A stretch of 64,000 nucleotides of DNA, from positions 2,923,614 through 2,987,613 of the forward strand of contig NC_089181.1 of the NCBI RefSeq assembly GCF_947507565.1, in the 5' to 3' direction. The DNA comes from Oscarella lobularis (Eukaryota; Porifera; Homoscleromorpha; Homosclerophorida; Oscarellidae). The notes beneath the pieces were generated by a model. The model made no database searches and had not been told where the DNA came from. It saw only the letters and a list, made by a program, of their open reading frames with translations. This document shows, piece after piece, positions 57,354-64,000 of this stretch (its first letter is position 1; every line of letters starts with the position of its first letter). The position numbers were made by a program, and so were the translations under genes.

Positions 57354-57954
57354 CTAATTAATTAATAACCCATGGGGGGAGGCGATAGGAAACATACGTT
57401 TCGAGGCGAGTGAGAGCGTCCCTTCGACCACCGATGACCAGACACTTCTTCTCGTCTTCATATCGTCGATTGGCGGCGTCGCAAGGCGATCGCGAACGAT
57501 TTTCTGTCGCAGCGACGTCATCGCTTCGCGATCGAATCCGACGCCGTCGTCTTTCGCTTGCATCACCGCTTCTGGACTCGTCAGACTGCGAGACAGAAAG
57601 TCGTTCGAATCGAAGGCGTTCTGTTCGAGCCAGGTGCGAAAAGCGAGCCATTCTAGGGCCGCTGCTTTTTCTTCCGTTATCGCCGTGCAGTGCTGAGGTG
57701 CTATTTCGCAGGTCATTGAAACGTCGATTTTTGAGAGTTCTTCGACGGTGTGGATTCCTAGGATAGTCGCTAGGAGAACAACATTGCTGGAATCTCGTTT
57801 GGTTCGTGCCTGCCGCTTTTATGGGAGAATCTAGGTGCTGACAATTGCGGACGCGCATCCATTCGTCTACTTCGCTCGTTCTTTCTCTATTGAGGAAGAG
57901 TATGAGGCAGAAAGCTGCCCCTACAAGGGCAATCACGTAGCGCGGTGCTGCCAT
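57354..57954 (-). CDS. Unrecognised small membrane protein, two exons
   Basis: The ATG at 57954 starts MAAPRYVIALVGAAFCLILF, a signal anchor, then RERTSEVDEWMRVRN. A 73-nt intron (donor GTCAGC, acceptor TCCTAG) keeps frame into GIHTVEELSKIDVSMTCEIA, EEKAAALEWLAFRTWLEQNA and EGTLSLASKRMFPIASPHGL. About 175 residues. It is likely a type II membrane protein with a helical lumenal part and two Cys. I do not recognise a family. It lies directly upstream of AREL1 on the same strand, and could instead be a long 5' part of that gene, though AREL1 has its own convincing start. Confidence 0.5.
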
Positions 57955-58614
57955 TTAGTCTGGCTAGCGCGCTAGACAAAAAACCGATGAGAGGTACAGT
58001 ACTGCACTGTAGCTCACAATTATATGCGGGCAGGGAACGGGGCTACTGATAAGCATGGCCTTTTTTAGTTCACCGGGATCTTTCTCCGAGTTTCTCTCGT
58101 GGACTGCAGCTAACCGCAGTCTCACAGATCCGCTCGAGATCACGCTTCTTATTTCCCTATTCACAGATCTTTCTTTGGAAATTTATTTATGGGAGACTGC
58201 GCGCACGCAAATCTCCCCCTAACAAAAATTACGCGCTCGAGTTTCCTACAGCGAGGAAATCGCAGGCTTCAGCCCAACCGAAGTGCAATGGAGGGGCCTC
58301 GACCTGGAGGCACGGCCTTGTTGATCACCGTAGCCCCCGCGCCAGGTAAGTGAAGATCCAGTGTTCAAGTCTACATTATATAGGCACAAGAGTGCTCATC
58401 AATTGTTGGTGGTTGCACTTGAAACACCGTCGGGATATTCTTGAATGCAGTTTTCTGATACACAACAGAGTTCTGCACCTAACTGTAGCAATAATTTTAA
58501 AATATAAATCTCTAAAACAGATTTACACACTTCGTTTCTTTATTGCGTGACATGCCCGGATAACAAAATCGATTAATGATCGACTAACCTCGACGCTCAT
58601 TTTCGGCTTTGGGT
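57955..58614. other. Divergent intergenic region before DRAP1
   Basis: 660 bp. A short open stretch at about 58286-58345 (MEGPRPGGTALLITVAPAPG) ends in a strong donor, CCAG then GTAAGTG, and might be a 5' exon of DRAP1 or of an unrecognised transcript. No partner exon is convincing. The rest is AT-rich with nothing recognised. Confidence 0.35.
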
Positions 58615-59431
58615 ATGCCACCAAAAAGAAAGAAATATTCTGCGCGATTTCCTACAGTAAGCCTGTTTGTCTCTATCCGTCTATACACGAGAAGGGTCTC
58701 CCTTGGGGAACGCGCAGGCCCGAATCAAGAAGATAATGCAAACGGACGAAGAAATAGGAAAAGTAGCGTCAGTAGTTCCCGTCATCATTTGTAAGTACGC
58801 ACAAATTCAGCTTGGCATAGCGTAGTTACTCATCATCAGCTCGCGCTCTGGAAATTTTCCTACAATCTCTATTGAGCAAGGCAAGCGACGTAGCCGAGCA
58901 ACGCAGCGCTCGAACACTGACAGCCCAGCATCTGTACGAGAAATTAGAGAGAAAAAACGCGCAAGTGTGCGCTAACGCTATTGCTTACAGAAAGTGGTGC
59001 ATTGAGTCGAACAAGCAGTTCGATTTCTTGGTCGATTTGGCTAAGGCTGTGCCAGACGTTAAACGCGGCAGCGAAGCTGAGCTAGGAGACGGCATTGCTA
59101 AAGCCGAGCGCAAACGGAAGTCAAGGTAAGACGAGAAAATTGAACAATTGAGGCGAGTGATCTCATGTATCCGCGACGTTTAGAAAGAAGGTCGGGGACG
59201 AAGGTGCAGCGAAGGAGGAAGGGACGCCTCGTAGAAAAACGTCTAAAATGCTGCAACGTAGCGAGAGCGCGCAGGGTTCGTCGAGTGCGGCATCGACTGT
59301 TCCCGTCAGGTGAAATGAAAGACGATGCTGTGGTGACTGTGTGAAAAAAAAAGCGCTTTTTTAGTCAAATTCCGCAAATAGTTCTTCCACCTCGACCATC
59401 AGAAGCTGATGAAGATGACGACTATGATTGA
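58615..59431 (+). CDS. DRAP1: Negative cofactor 2 alpha (DR1-associated protein 1)
   Basis: A histone-fold subunit of NC2, which with DR1 clamps TBP on DNA and represses Pol II initiation. The start MPPKRKKYSARFPT matches the family. Then come QEDNANGRR-region exon pieces reading in frame as KIMQ-type helix, VASVVPVII, SRALEIFLQSLLSKASDVAE, RTLTAQHL, KWCIESNKQFDFLVDLAKAV, a Lys/Arg-rich linker and an acidic end ADEDDDYD. Introns are tiny. One (58934-58990, 57 nt) is a multiple of three without a stop. Confidence 0.9.
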
Positions 59432-59456
59432 GATTCATAGCACGATTTTAGAAAAT

Positions 59457-59480
59457 GGGGGGGGGGGGGGGGGGGGGGGG
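59457..59480. repeat. Poly-G run
   Basis: 24 consecutive G lie 25 bp downstream of the DRAP1 stop. Length may be unreliable in assembly. Confidence 0.85.
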
Positions 59481-59626
59481 ACGTCTCAGTCAGTCTGGGA
59501 CCTACAAACACTAGAACACGGTACTAATAAATGATACTACCAAGGCAATAATCGTGTACTATCAATACCGAAACGAATTGACAAGCAAAAAATAATTCAA
59601 TGCCTCCTTACTCTAAGTCTATTTTC

Positions 59627-61075
59627 CTATCGGAGCTCTTCTCCTTCTTCAGCAGTCATCGCCTTTTTGATTTTCAACAAAATGCCAGTGTACCACTGAT
59701 CCAGCCGAGAAATAGAATCATACTCCTTAACCTGGTAGAGAAGTCGTCTGGTATTAATATTATAATAAGCACAGCACGTACAGCATCTGTAAAAGCATCC
59801 ACACTCTGCTCCTCGATAGCGTCAAGAATTTTCTAATCAGAAGTACGCTTTAGCAACAGTCTCGCGAGTCAAACTACTGAGCAACCAACCCTTAGTAGCT
59901 TGAACTCTCTGGAGTCTTGGAAAGCAGGAAACATTTCCGTATATTTATCTAGAGCTCTCTATGCAATAGAGGAGAGACGGTGCGTCATCCTATCATATTG
60001 TGATCTTTTTCCCTTACCGGCCCGTCGACTCCCGCGTCAACGCAGATGTGAAGCAGCGCCGCGCGGAAGAAATGATCCTTGGCGCTGTACTTCAACAGCT
60101 GGCTCTCCAAACACGACGCACCAACCTTTCACAAATAATAATTATTGGAGAATTTTGCGCAATTGGACGGGTCCTACAGTACCTGCTCATAGATTTCTAT
60201 TGCCCTTTCATATTTCTCCTGTTGAGCTGACAGAAAAGCCACCTTCAATAGACACTTATTGGCAGCACTAAACAACGAAAGGTAAATTCAGTCAGGAACA
60301 CAGTAATACAGTATACCTGTTTGACTCCTCTCCTCTGTAATAGTCAGCTGCCTGTTCATAGTTAGCAATGCACTATTGACAAGACATTCGTTTTCCCTTT
60401 TTTTCTCGCAAATCATTATCTGTACCTGATCAATGTCAACGTGCTCGGTTTCATATATTTCAGCGACTGCCATGTGATGTTTAGCAGCCATGCTGAAACG
60501 ACCCTATAAAAAGACAATCAATCAATCAATCAATCAGACAATACAAAAAATGAAAAACAAATTGCCTACCATGTCAGTGAAAATTTCGATAGCGTGAAGA
60601 AGGCAAGTAATTGCCTCTGAATAAGAAAGAAAAAAATGAAAGAAGGCCCATATGCTCTCGTGGCATCCTACTGTCGCTCTCGGATTTCTTGTAGCAATTC
60701 GCCGCATCGACCGAGCTCTGTGCCGAATCGTGTTTCATTTGAAGTCGTTCGGCGATGTTCGCCGCTTCGCTGAAAGCTTGGCCGGCGGCTGCAGAGTCGT
60801 GACGACTCTTTAGAGAAAGGGGGCGAATCGTCGCTTCTCCCTCTTACCGGACCACTTTTTTGCCATTTTGAATGCGTTCGCCGCTCGTCCGTACAGTTCC
60901 ATTGCTTCTTCCTGCTTCGACGTTCCGCTACAGATCGAATGAGTCCAGGGGTCCCCCTTTCTTTTTCGAATTCATTCACGCACCCGAACATCCGCCCGAA
61001 AAAGCCGCTCGCCGATTTTAACTTTGCCTCGGCCTGAGCGATGTAGTCTGTTCCTCTTGCTTCGTTGCTTGACAT
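59627..61075 (-). CDS. NAPA: Alpha-soluble NSF attachment protein
   Basis: It recruits NSF to SNARE complexes for their disassembly after membrane fusion. The ATG at 61075 gives [20 protein letters not shown] and [11 protein letters not shown]. Exons continue [92 protein letters not shown], and the end [20 protein letters not shown] then [13 protein letters not shown]. The C-terminal Leu that stimulates NSF is replaced by a Leu-Arg end as in animals (EDLR). Family length and TPR-like layout fit. Alpha/beta type rather than gamma. Confidence 0.93.
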
Positions 61076-61284
61076 TCTGAGCGCGGACAAGGGACTCGCT
61101 GAGAGAGGGCGTGCGCAATGCGAGACGACACGCCGATTATCGAGTATTTATTCGATTTACAAAGTTTGGCATTTTGGAATTGATTACACATAGACAGCAG
61201 GTTATATATGGAACAAGAATTGACTACGTGCAACAATCAATAGTGTTTGGTGCTTTTTTGCGACAGTGAAATCGTCCCTGTAGA

Positions 61285-62191
61285 TTATGCTAGAGGTTTC
61301 TTCTCTGGCAAATCATTATCTTCCAATTTCACTTTCTGAAATGGAACGTCCTATAAAAAAGCAACTAAATTTTCCACCACTATTCATTCTAAAAAAATTC
61401 ACCTGCATTGGAAGATACACTGATTTCTTGCAGCAACAGGAGCGCAGTTTCTTGCGTTTGGCAATCAGCACAGCAAGAACAACAATCAGCACAATTCCGC
61501 CAACGCTTCCCCCAGCATATAGACCAACGCGTTTGACGTCAAATTTGCATGACGGGCAGCAGCCTTGGCCGCGAGGACCGTCAACCTTTTCCCAGAACTT
61601 GCACCGAGGCATACGGCAATTCGGCTCCGGGCACATCAGGCCAAGAGTAGCACTCTCTTCATACACATTTGCACACGTGCAGCTAACGCAACTGTGGCTC
61701 GAATCAAGATACGACTCATCCTTGGAAACAAGAGTGCCGTCCCGCGACGTGCATCCCAACGTGGAGCACGACTTCGTCGTACATTCGAGTTGTCCATTAC
61801 AACAAGTACTGCAAAAAGAAGGCACCGTGACACAGTCGCCTCGTCACTGCGAGAGCAAACATACCAGTTGTTGCAGCCATCTTCAGCTAAAAATTGACTG
61901 CGATGCGCCCGAGTCACTCCGTTATAAACGCAGCTAGCCTTGTCATCGTCGTCGCCTCTGCGGCCGCCTCTGCACCCGCACACGGACATGCCGCGCTGAT
62001 CATGATGGTCATCGTCGTGGTGGTGGTGGTGGTAGCTTCCATGGTGATCATCGTCGTGATCGTAGGCTTCCAGTTGCTGCACGCGATCTGGAATAGGCGG
62101 TCTCAGCTTGGATACAAGTCATCTTAGCCGTCTGTATACCTTGCAGCAGGAGAATCACAGCAACCAGCTGAAGAACGGCTAGAAATTTCAT
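61285..62191 (-). CDS. His/Asp-rich, Cys-module single-pass membrane protein
   Basis: Exon 1 is a signal peptide (MKFLAVLQLVAVILLLQ, start 62191). Exon 2 reads DRVQQLEAYDHDDDHHGSYH, continuing as a His/Asp-rich metal-binding-like stretch, then CGCRGGRRGDDDDKASCVYN and a pacifastin/VWC-like module (FLAEDGCNNW, CNGQLECTTKSC). Exon 3 adds two more Cys modules, a transmembrane helix (YAGGSVGGIVLIVVLAVLIA) and a juxtamembrane CCCKKSVYLPM with a YxxM motif. The last exon gives DVPFQKVKLEDNDLPEKKPL. Function unknown. Tail and exon 1/2 layout are shared with the 63208-63768 gene. Confidence 0.8.
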
Positions 62192-62453
62192 CACGGAGCA
62201 GCAGGAGACTTGCACAGTTGAGCGCTGAAGACTGATGGCTCAGAGCCAATGTACGGGTATATATATGATTTGATTTCAATTTTGTGCCAGCTCGTGCTGG
62301 GACGAGCTAATGAGATGACATCTATTTATATCGTGTGACGTTCAACGCGTGACAGGCACAGTAAGGAGGAGCTGGCACCCGCAGTGAAATGACTCAATCT
62401 CACATGACATGACCTAACTACAAGCAAACAAAAAAAACAAACAAATTTTTCGG

Positions 62454-62965
62454 TCAACCAACAGTGCCTGTACTACCAGAGTCATCCTCAGGCTACCAAC
62501 AAAAGGATGCATTAATATACATGGTACATCTATATTGTATTTACCTCCAACGAAATGTAATGACGTTTGCGTTTACGTCTGACGAAGAGAAGGACGACGA
62601 AGATCACGAAGACAATGACGAATGTTCCCACACCTCCGCTGACAGTTCCCGCTATGACAGCCACGTGCGCTTTTTTGCCGGCTTGATCCGGCTCTGGGAC
62701 AATTGGATTGTCAATAGGTATGGTTGCTGAGCCGTCGCCAGAGCTGTCCGCTGTGACAGAGTCCCCAGACTCCCCACTGCCGTCGTTGGGGAAGTCGTTG
62801 GGGAAGTAGCCGGGATCATCAGGGCCGAACGCGTTCACACGGGTGTTCATCAGAAGAACAGCTTAGGAATCATAAATTTATCAAGCGACCTTTCAGTGAG
62901 AAAGGCTTGCAGTTGAGCTCACCGGCCAGGGTCAGTAAGACAAGCGAGCGAATTCCAAAACCCAT
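62454..62965 (-). CDS. Small single-pass membrane protein
   Basis: Signal peptide exon MGFGIRSLVLLTLAG (start 62965), then AVLLMNTRVNAFGPDDPGYF. A Ser/Gly/Asp-rich ectodomain without Cys follows (GSGESGDSVTADSSGDGSAT). The transmembrane helix has glycine spacing (AVIAGTVSGGVGTFVIVFVI), then RRKRKRHYISLEV, a basic stop-transfer followed by a YxxL-type motif. The last exon is PEDDSGSTGTVG. It sits between two His/Asp-rich relatives and shares layout but not the tail sequence. Function unknown. Confidence 0.7.
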
Positions 62966-63207
62966 CCCAACGTATAAGACAGACAGAGCAGCACACTTTA
63001 GGAGGAGAGGACAAAAGATCCGGTCAAGGGGAATAATACAACGACGCGGAGTGCGTTACGCGACGAGGAAGCTAAGGATTGATAAATGATACTCTGTCTA
63101 ATGAGCAACTGTGAACGCTCACAAAACTGCTGAGATGCTTCCTTGACTACGGTAACGACTTCCAACACAAATTCAAATTTGTCTCATCCTGACTCTCAGA
63201 CTCGATT

Positions 63208-63551
63208 TCACTCAAGAGGTTTCTTTTCAGGCAAAGCGTAGTCGTTCTCTACCACTTTCGCCTTTTTAAACGGCACGTCCTACATACCAAAAAGAATAAT
63301 TGAACCAGCGGGGGAAAGTACACTTCGTTACCTTCATGGAAACGTAGACGGAGTTGTTTCGTTTGGCAAAATAAAGACGAAGCTTATTGCGTTTGACGAC
63401 CAGGACGGCGACAAAGACAATGAACGCCAAGAGCCCAACACTTCCACAAGCAATCGCCGCTATGCGTTTAACGCGTTTGCTGCGCCTCCATCCGTGCTCG
63501 TGCTCGCCGTCGCCTCGATGGTGATGGCCACGAGACCCGTGGTGATGACGA

Positions 63552-63584
<33 letters not shown>

Positions 63585-63768
63585 GCATGCCAGTCCTCAT
63601 CTTTGAAGTCACCTTCCCGATCGTCGTTGTCGTGACTTCTAGCCTCCAACTGCAGAAAGCGGTCTAGAACAGACGCTGGCTAAAGCGAGTCATTCTACTG
63701 CGCGCTCCCGACGAACCGTGCAGCAAGAAAAGCGCTATCACCAGCGAAACAAGTTTGAGAACAGCCAT
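63208..63768 (-). CDS. His/Asp-rich single-pass membrane protein, no Cys modules
   Basis: Exon 1 is MAVLKLVSLVIALFLLH (start 63768). Exon 2 begins DRFLQLEARSHDNDDREGDF, runs through a ten-Asp tract and His-rich RHHHGSRGHHHRGDGEHEHG, then a transmembrane helix (IAAIACGSVGLLAFIVFVAV), basic KRNKLRLYFAKR and SVYVSMK with a YxxM motif. The last exon is DVPFKKAKVVENDYALPEKK + PLE. It is a clear paralogue of 61285-62191 but the whole Cys-rich ectodomain is absent. Function unknown. Confidence 0.78.
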
Positions 63769-63940
63769 TGCGTCTCAGCACGGATGTTTCAGACTATACG
63801 GGTCGTAAATGGCCATTGGGCATTCGTGCCAGCCGGAGCCGGCACCGGAGCCTGTGACGGGCGTTTCTCGGCATAAATATGTTCACAACACCTTGACGTC
63901 ACTCGAAGGCGTTCCTACTGTGCCTACCACGTCGATTGCG

Positions 63941-63973
63941 ACCTAATTAGGGCCTAATTAGGCCTAATTAGGC
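63941..63973. repeat. Tandem CCTAATTAGG palindrome
   Basis: Three near-adjacent copies of CCTAATTAGG, an exact palindrome with homeodomain-like TAATTA cores, lie about 170 bp upstream of the 63208-63768 gene start. Confidence 0.6.
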
Positions 63974-64000
63974 CACAATCCGTGATTAGGCTAAACTAAA

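Noticed and set aside
57354-57954. Extended N-terminus of AREL1
   Set aside because: AREL1 has its own ATG with a membrane segment at 57279 matching the family, so the upstream frame is treated as a separate gene.
58286-58345. A 20-residue coding exon MEGPRPGGTALLITVAPAPG
   Set aside because: A good donor follows, but no acceptor exon continues it and no family is recognised.
59457-59480. G-quadruplex regulator of DRAP1
   Set aside because: A 24-G homopolymer could form G4, but length errors and downstream position make a function speculative.

Overview
The window is eukaryotic nuclear DNA from an early-branching animal, most likely a sponge. I lean towards a homoscleromorph such as Oscarella from gene compactness and codon flavour, but the sequence alone cannot prove this. 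The evidence for an animal is the gene set: protein kinase D, AREL1, a RAB37-like GTPase, a reticulon, LDAH, ADP-dependent glucokinase and a myristoylated DUF4062-NACHT-TPR protein. The genome is very compact. About 30 protein genes and two tRNA genes fill 64 kb, typical introns are about 45-75 bp with clear GT..AG ends, and neighbouring genes are tens of bases apart. No bacterial features, retroviral remnants or CRISPR arrays were seen. Layout, left: a truncated ankyrin-repeat gene (1-1383, minus); a giant fusion of a secreted NOTUM/pectin-acetylesterase-type carboxylesterase to an ABCG transporter (1573-5748, minus); a cadherin-like/RING-like/TPR protein (5890-9701, minus); EAPP (plus); a GH29 alpha-L-fucosidase with a duplicated, apparently mutually exclusive exon (minus), head-to-head with GFER/ALR (plus); a frameshifted LicD/fukutin-like gene (plus); a RAB37-like GTPase, SAYSD1 and COG2 (all minus); COG2 is head-to-head with mitochondrial GATC (plus). 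Layout, middle: a GT47 exostosin-like enzyme (minus); a 6-kb STAND gene with a tRNA-Leu in one intron (minus); ADPGK (plus); calcineurin B (minus); RRP36 (plus); cyclin B (minus); mitochondrial ribosomal protein L11 (minus); glucosidase II alpha (GANAB, minus), whose intron carries a TIR transposon stuffed with a 20-bp minisatellite; an SCP2-type thiolase (plus, head-to-head with GANAB); and DPH6 (minus). Layout, right: tRNA-Glu, protein kinase D, reticulon, a WAP/VWC membrane protein, a PH-domain protein, LDAH, AREL1 and an unrecognised small membrane protein (all minus); DRAP1 (plus); alpha-SNAP (minus); and a cluster of three small single-pass membrane proteins. Two of those three share a signal exon, a His/Asp-rich ectodomain and a conserved YxxM-containing cytoplasmic tail. 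The genes do not form one pathway: most are housekeeping genes of secretion (COG2, alpha-SNAP, Rab, reticulon, GANAB), translation (GATC, MRPL11, DPH6, tRNAs) and signalling. The most unusual items are the esterase-transporter fusion, the fucosidase alternative exon that swaps out a conserved sugar-binding His, a Rab whose catalytic Gln is His, and the His/Asp-rich membrane protein family. Exon boundaries were read by eye and need transcript support.
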